64,000 bases of DNA, taken from Euzebyella marina (GTDB lineage: Bacteria > Bacteroidota > Bacteroidia > Flavobacteriales > Flavobacteriaceae). The notes under the pieces are model-generated. The model saw only the letters and a program-made list of their open reading frames with translations, was not told the DNA's origin and ran no database searches. The position numbers and the translations under genes were made by a program. The stretch is from NCBI RefSeq assembly GCF_014855515.1, contig NZ_JACYFK010000002.1:434001-498000 (forward strand), given 5' to 3'. This document shows, one piece after another, positions 45,058-53,911 of the stretch. Numbering within the stretch: the stretch's first letter is position 1; each line of letters starts with the position of its first letter.

Positions 45058-45747
45058 ATGAAAACTTTAAACTCAACTTGCCTGACCCTATTTATGGCCT
45101 TAAGCATTTTTACTACCATATCGGCACAAGATTGGCCCAACCTTAAACAGTTTCAAGAGGCCAATGCCCAACTTCAACCTGCTAAATCAAAAGAAAACAG
45201 AGTAGTTTTTATGGGAAATTCCATAACCATCGGATGGCTGAACAAACGACCTGAATTTTTCGAAGGAAAGCCCTATGTCAATCGCGGTATTAGTGGACAA
45301 ACCACCCCTCAAATGCTACTACGTTTTAGACAAGATGTTATTGACCTTGAACCGAAGGTGGTCGTTATTTTGGCCGGAACCAATGATATAGCGGGCAACA
45401 CAGGGCCTTCAACCCTCGAAATGATAGTTGATAATATCAAATCAATGGCCGAAATAGCGAAGGCCAATAATATTAAGGTGATTTTAAGCTCCACTTTACC
45501 CGCGTACAAATATGGTTGGAAACCCGAAGTTGAACCTGCTGAAAAAATTGTTGAACTTAATAAAATGATTAAGGCTTATGCGAAGAAAGCAGGTCATATC
45601 TATCTTGATTATTTTTCGAAAATGGCCGATGAACGAAATGGATTGCCCAAAAAGTACGCAGATGACGAGGTGCACCCCACCGTTGAAGGCTACATGGTAA
45701 TGGAACCTCTTGTTGAAGCTGCTATCGCTAAAGCCCTAAAAAAGTAA
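45058..45747 (+). CDS. SGNH/GDSL family hydrolase, exported
   Basis: 229 residues with a signal peptide ending near TISAQ. SGNH blocks are visible: block I reads VVFMGNSITIGW (GNS in place of the usual GDS), block III VILAGTNDIAG and block V DDEVHPTVEGY with the catalytic Asp-His. Such enzymes deacetylate sugars or cleave esters in the periplasm. The block I serine is present and the Asn for Asp change is common in Bacteroidota. Three bases separate it from the Gfo/Idh gene. Confidence 0.88.
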   Translation: MKTLNSTCLTLFMALSIFTTISAQDWPNLKQFQEANAQLQPAKSKENRVVFMGNSITIGWLNKRPEFFEGKPYVNRGISGQTTPQMLLRFRQDVIDLEPKVVVILAGTNDIAGNTGPSTLEMIVDNIKSMAEIAKANNIKVILSSTLPAYKYGWKPEVEPAEKIVELNKMIKAYAKKAGHIYLDYFSKMADERNGLPKKYADDEVHPTVEGYMVMEPLVEAAIAKALKK

Positions 45748-45750
45748 TAG

Positions 45751-46875
45751 ATGAAAAAATTATTGCTCATCGCTTTTGCTATCATAACGCAAATAGCCCC
45801 GGTAGCTTCACAAGAGAAAAAAGATGCTCCCTTAAGGGTTGGTGTCGTCGGTTTGGTACACGGTCATGTAGGTTGGATATTATCCAATGAAAAAAAGAGT
45901 AACATCGAGATAGTCGGTATTGTAGAGCCCAACAAAGAATTGGCTCGAAGATTGACCAAACAGCACGGACTTTCTATGGATATTGTCTTTGATACAATCG
46001 AAGAAATGGATGAAGCCGTACATCCTGAAGCGGTAAACGCCTTCAATAGCACCTTTGATCATTTGGAAACCGTTCGCTATTGCGCCCCCAAAGGAATTCA
46101 TGTAATGGTAGAAAAACCATTGGCCGTTAGTTGGGAACATGCCAAGGAAATGGTCGAACTGGCCAGAAAACATAACATACATTTATTGACCAACTATGAA
46201 ACTTCATGGTACGGTAGTAATCACAAAGCCTACGATTTGATAATCAAAGAGAAAGCTATCGGTCAAATGCGTAAAATCAATTTTCATACCGGCCACTTTG
46301 GTCCTATAGAGATTGGCTGTGGGGATGAGTTTCTTGAATGGCTAACGGACCCCGTTCTTAATGGTGGCGGGGCCCTAATGGATTTTGGATGTTACGGCGC
46401 CAATATCAGCACTTGGCTAATGTCTGGCAAAACCCCCATTTCGGTTACCTGCACCACTTCTAGCTTCAAGCCGAGCAAGTACCCTAAAGTTGAAGATGAT
46501 GCCACGATTGTTCTTCAATACCCGGATACAGAAGTGACCATTCAAGCTTCATGGAACTGGCCCCATCATGTGAAGGATATGGAAGTTTTTGGAGCGACCG
46601 GATTCGTTAAATGCAAAAACGGTACGGACATGGAACTGATGACCGATGAAAAAATAGGACCAAGTTCTTTAAAGGCAAACGACCTACCAAAAGGTGAAAA
46701 CGACCCTTTCGCCATATTTAAAAAAGTGGTTCATGAGAATTACAAATTACCGGCATATGACCTTACCTCACTGGAAAATGCCCAAATAGTAGTTCAAATA
46801 TTAGAAGCTGCAAAAATCTCTTCAAAAGAAGGTAAAACAGTATTATGGAAAAATCTTTATCCAGAGAATAAATAA
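45751..46875 (+). CDS. exported Gfo/Idh/MocA oxidoreductase
   Basis: 374 residues. A Sec-like signal (MKKLLLIAFAIITQIAPVASQ) precedes the Rossmann domain; VGVVGLVHGHVGWIL is the dinucleotide loop and VEKPLAVSWEHAKEM the conserved catalytic Lys-containing segment. The C-terminal half is the beta-sheet domain. NAD(P) is scarce outside the cytoplasm, so it may carry tightly bound cofactor like the GH109 glycosidases. Coupled with the SGNH esterase, a sugar-processing role is likely. Confidence 0.83.
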   Translation: MKKLLLIAFAIITQIAPVASQEKKDAPLRVGVVGLVHGHVGWILSNEKKSNIEIVGIVEPNKELARRLTKQHGLSMDIVFDTIEEMDEAVHPEAVNAFNSTFDHLETVRYCAPKGIHVMVEKPLAVSWEHAKEMVELARKHNIHLLTNYETSWYGSNHKAYDLIIKEKAIGQMRKINFHTGHFGPIEIGCGDEFLEWLTDPVLNGGGALMDFGCYGANISTWLMSGKTPISVTCTTSSFKPSKYPKVEDDATIVLQYPDTEVTIQASWNWPHHVKDMEVFGATGFVKCKNGTDMELMTDEKIGPSSLKANDLPKGENDPFAIFKKVVHENYKLPAYDLTSLENAQIVVQILEAAKISSKEGKTVLWKNLYPENK

Positions 46876-46900
46876 ATCAGTTCACCACTATTTTAGAACT

Positions 46901-46930
46901 AAAGGCCACCTTAAAAGGTAGGCCTTTTTT
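46901..46930 (+). terminator. rho-independent terminator after the Gfo/Idh gene
   Basis: AAAGGCC-ACCTT pairs with AAGGTA-GGCCTTT around a short A loop, with a following T run. It ends the membrane protein/SGNH/Gfo-Idh operon. Confidence 0.8.
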
Positions 46931-47237
46931 GATACTTCCAAATTGAAAGTTGCCTTTTTAATTCTTCAATGCATACATAAAATTTATCCTACCGTACATA
47001 TTAACATTTTCAATTGTCAACTACTGTCTAATATTGTTGCATGCTTTAAAAACAATCCCTAAAGCAGTTTTTTATTCCCTCTTAAATAACCCACCAACAA
47101 TACTTCCTTTTTTTTAAAAAAAAGGTATCTCTCCCCCGTTGCTCTACTAAATAGCTCTTGGTTAAAAGCATTAGTGCTATTTGGTATTAAAAGGTGTATT
47201 CCTCCTACAGAAATTCAACTCATAAAATCTAAATATC
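46931..47237 (+). other. long AT-rich leader upstream of the 714-residue protein
   Basis: About 300 bases with no convincing gene. It holds an inverted repeat, AAATAGC (47149-47155) with GCTATTT (47176-47182), and poly-T/poly-A blocks near 47108-47122. The downstream gene has no close neighbour and seems to use a promoter here, though no clear TAnnTTTG box with a -33 partner was found. Confidence 0.45.
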
Positions 47238-49382
47238 ATGGCTAAAAAAAGTAATCCAGTAACCGTAAAGATTGATATCAAAGGTCAATCTCTACAAAAA
47301 GACCTTCAGATTTTCGTTTTTGATAAGAATGAGAACCTTTTAGAAGCGACCGCACTTAACAAAGAACAGATTAAACTGAAAACAAGTGCGAATGAAATTA
47401 AAAGTAGAGGGCAAATATTTATCGGCCCTTCTATTCCCAAGGAGTTTGAAAAGCGCAAATTGACTCCTGTTACTATTAAAAAAATGGGAGGCTATGAACC
47501 TTCTATTCGATTAGACGTAAATAATGATATTACTATTTCAAAATTACCCAATATAATTTTTCCTAATTGGTATTGGTGTCTAATTACCGGAAACTTAAGC
47601 AAGACCTTTACTATCGACGGGCAAAATGAAACTTTACCAATTTGTGAAGCAAGAGTACATATTTGCGAAGTGGATAGAATTAAATGGTGGTGGCCAAAGA
47701 TACCACGGGCAGTAATTACCGATTTGGGTAAAAAATTGAAAGAGATATTAACAATTCCTGAAGTCAAATTTCCACCATTACCTGATCCTGGTCCTCTTCG
47801 ACCACCCATAAGACCAATTACAGGCTTTACCGAAAAAGCTTCGAACAATTCAGAGGCCTTACAGAGAATATCAACTCTAAAATTACCTGATGATGTAAAA
47901 TTGGGGTTATTATCTGAGTCTTCATCAGTAGTTAGCGATACGATTTACAAAAATTTTCATTTACTACATCCATACCTATGTTTGTGGCCTTGGTTCTGGC
48001 CATATTTCTATAGATGTACAGAAATAGCTACGGTCTACAGTGACTGTAACGGACATTTTGATTACAATTATTTCAATTTTGACAATGACAAAGACATTTA
48101 TGTCTGGGTAGAAGTCAATATTGATGGACAATGGGTTACCGTATATCGACCTCCCATGTCTTGCTATACCAAATGGAACTACAATTGCGGTTCTGAGATT
48201 AATATTCGAATCACCGACCCAAGGGTAAAACCTTGCGAATGTTCACCTATACCTGGTGCTATTGTATGGATGAAAAGAATCAACAGCGGTGTTCGCTTGC
48301 GAAAAGTGCAACAAAACAATGGTTCTAGTGAACACCTTACCAACGCCATAGGCCTTACCGATTTCATAACCGCCGGCCAGAAAGTATCGCCATTTGGAGG
48401 TTCTTTTCCTTTTGTGGTGCAATTTGGTAGTGGATTTCCGAATTCTACGGTATCACATTATCGTTGGTCTTATAAAAGACTTAAAGATGCTTACTTAACG
48501 TCTATCAGTGATGTATCACATCATTTGGAAGGTAATATTAATAAATCATACACCTATGAGGTTTCAACGCCGACCGGAACCGTATTCGCCACAGGAGCAT
48601 TTAACTTGGGGCCGACATATAATTCTGGAAAACCTAAGTATAAAATACCCCATGTGGAAGCTTCCGATGATGTGCCTTCAGAGCCAACTGCCGAGTGGAA
48701 CCAAGATACCAGCAGCATTTATGTTAATACCTCCGGTTTTGCAGATGGGCTTTACGAATTCACTTTTGAACTTTTAGACAACTCAGGAAATGTGATGCCT
48801 GTTGATGCCAAGACGTTTGTGGTTGACAGATTATCGTCAGATCCTACCGGCGAAACTACCATAAGTGCCGATGGCTTACCAGAAAACTATTTGGTCAAAA
48901 ATACTGCGGGCAAGGCTATAGCTTTCACTTTTAAAATGCGAATAGATAATCAAGCCTGTTATGCCGATGTATTAGATGCTATTGTAGATGGCAACACCAC
49001 AGACACCGCTTGTGGTGTTGGTAGGTATGACAATAAAACAACTGATAAAGCCATTATCAGGTTTTTGGCAGGTCAACCACTTAACTTCGCTTATTATGGT
49101 TTCAACATAGTCAAAGGTAATAGCAATGCCGTGCCGGTAGCGAACTCGGCCGGTTATGTAACCCAGTCCGATAACGGATATAGTATAAGTACCATACTCG
49201 ATGCAGGGGTACAGAAAACGTTTTATAAGAAGCAATTAAATGTAAGTGATATGCTTGGCTCATGTAACATGGCCGCCTTCGCCGAAGTTCTTAGAGTGAG
49301 GGCAACGCATACCAATGGTAGTGTTAGAATAAGCTCATATGATAGTGAAGATGTAGGTGCCATAGCAATGGCCACTTCTTAA
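47238..49382 (+). CDS. large cysteine- and aromatic-rich orphan protein, no signal peptide
   Basis: 714 residues, unique in the window. The N-terminal 110 residues look like a carboxypeptidase-regulatory-like beta domain. The next 240 carry WYWCLITGNL, an ICEARVHICEVDRIKWWWP stretch and a proline-rich linker (178-193). A very aromatic LCLWPWFWPYFYRC (247-260) is followed by CGSEINIRITDP and further beta segments to the C-terminus. At least ten cysteines lie in the first half, which suggests disulfides, yet there is no signal peptide. I recall relatives of unknown function in several phyla, including Actinobacteria. Its own long leader and terminator make it monocistronic. Confidence 0.72.
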   Translation: MAKKSNPVTVKIDIKGQSLQKDLQIFVFDKNENLLEATALNKEQIKLKTSANEIKSRGQIFIGPSIPKEFEKRKLTPVTIKKMGGYEPSIRLDVNNDITISKLPNIIFPNWYWCLITGNLSKTFTIDGQNETLPICEARVHICEVDRIKWWWPKIPRAVITDLGKKLKEILTIPEVKFPPLPDPGPLRPPIRPITGFTEKASNNSEALQRISTLKLPDDVKLGLLSESSSVVSDTIYKNFHLLHPYLCLWPWFWPYFYRCTEIATVYSDCNGHFDYNYFNFDNDKDIYVWVEVNIDGQWVTVYRPPMSCYTKWNYNCGSEINIRITDPRVKPCECSPIPGAIVWMKRINSGVRLRKVQQNNGSSEHLTNAIGLTDFITAGQKVSPFGGSFPFVVQFGSGFPNSTVSHYRWSYKRLKDAYLTSISDVSHHLEGNINKSYTYEVSTPTGTVFATGAFNLGPTYNSGKPKYKIPHVEASDDVPSEPTAEWNQDTSSIYVNTSGFADGLYEFTFELLDNSGNVMPVDAKTFVVDRLSSDPTGETTISADGLPENYLVKNTAGKAIAFTFKMRIDNQACYADVLDAIVDGNTTDTACGVGRYDNKTTDKAIIRFLAGQPLNFAYYGFNIVKGNSNAVPVANSAGYVTQSDNGYSISTILDAGVQKTFYKKQLNVSDMLGSCNMAAFAEVLRVRATHTNGSVRISSYDSEDVGAIAMATS

Positions 49383-49406
49383 TCACAAATGGTAATTATT
49401 AAATGG

Positions 49407-49435
49407 AATGGCCCGTTAAGGGCCATTTTATTTTA
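49407..49435 (+). terminator. rho-independent terminator of the 714-residue gene
   Basis: AATGGCCC (49407-49414) pairs perfectly with GGGCCATT (49420-49427) around GTTAA, followed by a T-rich tract (TTATTTT). It follows the stop codon by 25 bases. Confidence 0.85.
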
Positions 49436-49570
49436 CCATTGGCACCCTTTTTTTTTTAGAAGATCCTACTCTTATCAAAATCATCACTTCTTAAAATTTA
49501 TGCATATCTTCACTTTTGTTAAAGAACCAACAATTTTATTTTCAGACAAAAGGTCTGTACAATTGTTCAA

Positions 49571-51289
49571 ATGACAGAAAAGAATAGCACTATAAGTACC
49601 CAAAAGCAACCACAGAATAAGAATTATGACGCTATTATCATTGGGTCTGGGGCAGGTGGTTTGGCCTGTGCCATTTGCCTAGCGCGAGAGGGCAAAAAAG
49701 TACTGGTGCTAGAGCAACACGATGTACCAGGAGGATGGTGTCATAGCTTCTATCTTAACGGACACCGATTTACACCTGGTGTACACTACGTTGGCCGCTT
49801 GGCCGAAGGGCAGACCACTAACGACTTATATAGAGGCCTAGGCATCGCCAACGATTTGGTTTTTTTTCGAATGAATCCCGATGGTTACGAGCATGTAAAA
49901 ATCGGTGATCATCAGTTTGATTATCCTGATAATTTTGATGAACTGATCCATCGGCTTTCAGAACAATTTCCCGAGGAAGAAAAGAATATATCAAAATACC
50001 TAAAACTTACCCGAACGGTCAGTAGAGAATTATACTCCATCCCCTATTTTAAGGGTTTTTGGCAGAAACTGATAATGCCCTACAAGACCAAATATTTTGG
50101 TAAATATGCGCTCTTCAGCCTCAGTAGGGTGATTGGTTGGCATATAAAAAATCCACTTTTGAAGAAAATACTCAATATTCAATGTGGCGATCATGGGGTA
50201 GCCCCGAATAAGGTGCCATTCTTGCTTCACAGTGCTGTTATGTACCATTACATTCATGGTGCCTATTACCCCATGGGTGGAGGTGGTGCTCTCATCAAAT
50301 CGATGACCAAGGTGATTAAAAAGTATGAGGGTGAAATAAGAACCAGTACGGCCGTTAACAAGATATTGCTAGAAGGCGATAAACGAAAAAAAGCCGTAGG
50401 GGTCGTACTCGATAATGATGAAAAGATTTATGCCAAATACATCATCAGCAATGCCGATGTTGGTATTACATACAATCAACTGATTGGAAAAGAGAATCTT
50501 AGTAAACGCTTGAACCGAAAACTAGAAAAAACCACCTATTCATGTACATCGATTATGTTATTTCTTACGGTGGATATGGATTTAAGAAAGCATGGGGTTG
50601 ATTCTGGAAATATTTGGCTAATGCCCGACCGCGGACCCAATGATTTTTATGAGGAAATCTTTGCCGATCGTATTGATGAAGGTGATGCTTTTGAGGGAAT
50701 GTTCATTAGCTGTACCACACTAAAAGACCCCAGTAGTTACGACGGTAAACACCATACCATTGAGGCCATCACTTTTGTAGATTATAAGACATTTGAGAAG
50801 TTCGATCAAAAAAATCAAGAGCGGTCTCAAGAATATCTTCGATTAAAAGAACGATTGACCCAAAAAATGGTCAATGGTATCGATAGAGCTGTTCCCGGTA
50901 TTAAGAAGCACATTGTGCACAAGGAGTTGGGTACACCACTAACGAACGAATATTATATTAATTCGACCAAGGGCAATGTATATGGTACGGAGAAAAGCAT
51001 GATGCACATAGGGCCATTTGCTTTTAGGGCCAAAAGCGAGATAGAGAATCTATATCTCTGCGGTTCTAGTGTACTTTCACATGGGGTAGCCGGAGCTTCC
51101 CATTCCGGAGTCGATACAGCGGCCCGAATATTGGGCTGTACTTCTGATGAACTAAAGAAACCACAAGAAGATCAACACATAAGGCTATACGAAGCTGAAG
51201 ATTCTTCAGCTTATCCTGATTGGCTGAAGAAAAAAATAGCCAGTAAGCAATCTAAAAGAAAAAAAGCATCGGTCGAAGCTGCCAATTGA
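49571..51289 (+). CDS. retinol saturase / carotenoid isomerase-like FAD oxidoreductase
   Basis: 572 residues. The N-terminal FAD Rossmann motif is YDAIIIGSGAGGLACAICLA with the ribose-binding VLEQHDVPGG after it. The C-terminal LYLCGSSVLSHGVAGASHSG holds the FAD-contacting segment. It belongs to the phytoene desaturase-like group whose closest named forms are all-trans-retinol 13,14-reductase and CrtISO, so a carotenoid, retinoid or related polyene is the likely substrate. No crt gene is near. The last 40 residues are highly charged. A TauE-like permease gene follows 48 bases downstream. Confidence 0.85.
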   Translation: MTEKNSTISTQKQPQNKNYDAIIIGSGAGGLACAICLAREGKKVLVLEQHDVPGGWCHSFYLNGHRFTPGVHYVGRLAEGQTTNDLYRGLGIANDLVFFRMNPDGYEHVKIGDHQFDYPDNFDELIHRLSEQFPEEEKNISKYLKLTRTVSRELYSIPYFKGFWQKLIMPYKTKYFGKYALFSLSRVIGWHIKNPLLKKILNIQCGDHGVAPNKVPFLLHSAVMYHYIHGAYYPMGGGGALIKSMTKVIKKYEGEIRTSTAVNKILLEGDKRKKAVGVVLDNDEKIYAKYIISNADVGITYNQLIGKENLSKRLNRKLEKTTYSCTSIMLFLTVDMDLRKHGVDSGNIWLMPDRGPNDFYEEIFADRIDEGDAFEGMFISCTTLKDPSSYDGKHHTIEAITFVDYKTFEKFDQKNQERSQEYLRLKERLTQKMVNGIDRAVPGIKKHIVHKELGTPLTNEYYINSTKGNVYGTEKSMMHIGPFAFRAKSEIENLYLCGSSVLSHGVAGASHSGVDTAARILGCTSDELKKPQEDQHIRLYEAEDSSAYPDWLKKKIASKQSKRKKASVEAAN

Positions 51290-51337
51290 TCGAATTTTCG
51301 TTTTGATAGTAAGCTACGACCGCCTGAACTTAATCTG

Positions 51338-52069
51338 GTGAAAAACGTTAGCTATATATTTTTATTATTGGCCTTGTTGGCCGAGATATTGGGAACCATA
51401 GGGGGTTTTGGCTCGTCAGTTTTTTTTGTACCCATCGCTAATTTTTATTTTGATTTTGAATCGGTATTGGGTCTGACCGCAATTTATCATCTGTCGAGCA
51501 ACCTTAGCAAGATATTTTTGTTCAAAAAAGGCCTAAACAAAAGACTCTTGATAGCCATAGGTTTACCTTCGATTATTTTTGTGATAGTGGGAGGAATACT
51601 CACAAAGGTGGTTAATTCTAATTATTTAGAAATAGTATTGGGCCTATTCTTAGTAACTCTCAGTGCTATCTTTTTGATGAATAAAAATCTAGCTATTAAT
51701 CCCAATAGAAAAAATGCTATTATTGGTGGAAGTTTGTCAGGATTCTCAGCAGGACTTCTTGGCACAGGAGGTGCCATTAGAGGTCTCACCATGGCAGCAT
51801 TCAATCTAGAGAAAAATGTGTATATCGCAACCTCAGCTTTTATAGATTTTTGGATAGACTTTTCAAGAACCTTTGTTTACTTATTTAACGGTTTCATACA
51901 TAAACATGACCTAGTTTACGTTCCGTTTTTACTATTAATTGGACTCATAGGTACTGCAATAGGCAAAAAAATACTCCACTACATACCGCAAGAGAAGTTC
52001 AAACTAATCTCTTTAAGTTTAATTCTAACCATTGGTCTAGTAACTCTATCAAGGCTGTTTTTTAAGTAG
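51338..52069 (+). CDS. TauE/SafE (TSUP) family permease
   Basis: 243 residues, GTG start at 51338, with about seven to eight transmembrane helices. Its repeated half includes GTIGGFGSSVFFVPIANF near the start and GFSAGLLGTGGAIRGLTMAAF near the middle, which are the family's glycine-rich motifs. TSUP proteins export or import organosulfonates, sulfite or other C2 anions. No substrate is indicated. DinB follows five bases downstream. Confidence 0.88.
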   Translation: MKNVSYIFLLLALLAEILGTIGGFGSSVFFVPIANFYFDFESVLGLTAIYHLSSNLSKIFLFKKGLNKRLLIAIGLPSIIFVIVGGILTKVVNSNYLEIVLGLFLVTLSAIFLMNKNLAINPNRKNAIIGGSLSGFSAGLLGTGGAIRGLTMAAFNLEKNVYIATSAFIDFWIDFSRTFVYLFNGFIHKHDLVYVPFLLLIGLIGTAIGKKILHYIPQEKFKLISLSLILTIGLVTLSRLFFK

Positions 52070-52074
52070 AAGAA

Positions 52075-52572
52075 ATGAAGCTCAAAAATCATATTAAAAG
52101 CTATGCACAGTTTAATTTCTGGGCTAACAATGTTTTAGCAGACTATATTGAGAAAGTTCCTAGTGAATTGAAAAAACAACAGATTCAATCAAGCTACCCC
52201 AGTCTTTATGAAACCATAGAACATATGGTGCAAGCACAAAAATTCTGGCTTTTGGTACTTGGTGAAACATATGATTACAAAGTTCCATACATCGACCAAA
52301 GATTAGCCTTTGAAGGATTTGTTGATGAATTCAAAAATCAGTCAAAAATCTTTCTGTCAGGTTTAGAGATGGTTCTGAATACTGATTTAGAAAGAAAAAT
52401 TAAAACTCCGTTTTCCGAGGAAACTATTAATCTTTCTGACGTATTTATTCATGTAATCGATCATGAAACCTATCACAGAGGGCAATTGGTAACAATTTTG
52501 AGACAATTAAATTTGAAGGATATTCCCAATACAAATTATTTTCAATTTTGTTTAAGTAGAAATCAATTGTAG
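52075..52572 (+). CDS. DinB family metal-binding protein
   Basis: 165 residues, the best preserved of the three DinB proteins here. The metal site is H49 of YETIEHMVQAQKF and two His of VIDHETYHRGQLVTIL near 125-138. Possible thiol-dependent metal hydrolase or transferase; reaction unknown. It starts five bases after the TauE stop and is likely cotranscribed with it. Confidence 0.88.
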   Translation: MKLKNHIKSYAQFNFWANNVLADYIEKVPSELKKQQIQSSYPSLYETIEHMVQAQKFWLLVLGETYDYKVPYIDQRLAFEGFVDEFKNQSKIFLSGLEMVLNTDLERKIKTPFSEETINLSDVFIHVIDHETYHRGQLVTILRQLNLKDIPNTNYFQFCLSRNQL

Positions 52573-53116
52573 ACAAGTATATACGTTAAGTGGCAAACAC
52601 TGACTTAAATAATCTGGAGGCACTATCTAAATCTAACATAGAGCATTCATGCCTTTTATGTCAATACCAACTATGCAGAAGTGTAGCAAAAGCTAGAATT
52701 TTTTATGCCATGATAATGCCCGTCCTCTTTATTTTTACATGTAGATTTAGAACTACAATCTAGGTGGTCATTAACACCGACAGATTATTTTGTTATTGAC
52801 AAACCCCATCATATTGGGAAGATATTACCAAACTACATTTGATATTTCTCAAATGCCAATTGTCTTTTTTTATTTGGCAAAATGGTTTTCTTAGTCGGCG
52901 CACTTTTACTCTATTTCTCTGGTACGTTACTAAGAAAATGACTCCGTATAAAGGCCAGATGTTGTCGCAACAACGTTTTTGCTTTGGCTATTACCTACTC
53001 CCAATTCGTAAAATGGAGAGAAGTGAATAAAATTACTCCACTAATCAATGTTATCTATCTAATCAATTTTTTTAGGGAATGAGCCTTGGCGATTAATATT
53101 TAAATGAAATAAGCAT
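52573..53116. pseudogene. 544-bp gene-free stretch with possible gene remnant
   Basis: No intact gene is convincing here. Near 52882-52941 one frame reads MVFLVGALLLYFSGTLLRK and ends at a stop. The adjacent frame then continues TLLRKMTPYKGQMLSQQRF to about 53030. A single frameshift would join them into a short membrane-protein tail, so a decayed gene is possible. An inverted repeat GTTGT-CGCA-ACAAC sits near 52962-52975. Nothing identifies the parent gene. The stretch separates the DinB gene from the sugar locus and holds no clear insertion-sequence ends. Confidence 0.22.
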
Positions 53117-53887
53117 CTACCTTCCCATCCAACCGCCATCAACTAGCATGGTCTCTCCATGCATATAGCTAGATGCCGCTGAAGCCAAGAAAACAATTGG
53201 CCCTTTGAAATCGTCGGGTTGCCCCCATCTACCGGCCGGTATTCTGGCCAGTATAGAGTCTGCCCTTTCCGGATTATTTCGAAGCGCCTCGGTATTATCG
53301 GTACTGATGTAACCCGGTGCAATGGCATTTACGTTAACACCTTTTCCTGCCCATTCATTGGCAAATGCCATCGTAATCTGCCCCACGGCGCCTTTACTTG
53401 CGGCGTAGCCTGGCACGGTTATGCCTCCTTGGAAAGTTAACAACGAAGCAGTAAAAATAACTTTTCCCTCGCCCCTCTTGACCATTTCTTTACCAATTTC
53501 CCGAGTCAAGATAAATTGTGCGGTTTGGTTGATTTCTATCACCTTGTCCCAATACTCATCGGAATGCTCCACAGCTGGCGCTCTTAGAATGGTACCTGCA
53601 TTATTGACCAGAATATCTATTTTGGGAAAATCGTCTTTTACTTGTTTGATAAACTCATATAATGATTCCCTATTGCCGAAATCACAGGTGTATGCCTTGA
53701 ACTTTCTTCCGATGCCTTCGACCTCTTGTTCAACCATGCTGCCATGTTTTTCCAAAGAGGCACTTACGCCAATAATATCGGCACCTGCCTCGGCCAATCC
53801 TAAGGCCATAGCTTTTCCGATTCCTCTCTTGCACCCTGTTACCAATGCTATTTTTCCTTCAAGACTAAAACTGCTGAGTATACTCAT
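53117..53887 (-). CDS. KduD-like short-chain dehydrogenase
   Basis: 256 residues: TGCKRGIGKAMA (about 17-28) for NAD(P), NNAG near 94, the catalytic YAASK near 158-162 and a C-terminal MLVDGGWMGR. It resembles 2-deoxy-D-gluconate/5-keto-4-deoxyuronate 3-dehydrogenases (KduD), which act on uronate breakdown products from pectin or alginate. It is the last gene of the dioxygenase/sulfatase/ADH operon, 24 bases after the ADH. In this context it may instead act on a deoxy-ketosugar acid from fucose. Confidence 0.87.
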   Translation of the reverse strand: MSILSSFSLEGKIALVTGCKRGIGKAMALGLAEAGADIIGVSASLEKHGSMVEQEVEGIGRKFKAYTCDFGNRESLYEFIKQVKDDFPKIDILVNNAGTILRAPAVEHSDEYWDKVIEINQTAQFILTREIGKEMVKRGEGKVIFTASLLTFQGGITVPGYAASKGAVGQITMAFANEWAGKGVNVNAIAPGYISTDNTEALRNNPERADSILARIPAGRWGQPDDFKGPIVFLASAASSYMHGETMLVDGGWMGR

Positions 53888-53911
53888 TATTGAATTGATT
53901 TTTTATGTTTT

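Noticed and set aside
47149-47182. A riboswitch or small RNA upstream of the 714-residue gene
   Set aside because: Only one short inverted repeat is seen, with no known riboswitch core.
52839-53030. A 63-residue open reading frame as a real gene
   Set aside because: No recognisable protein, no promoter; it looks better as part of a frameshifted remnant.
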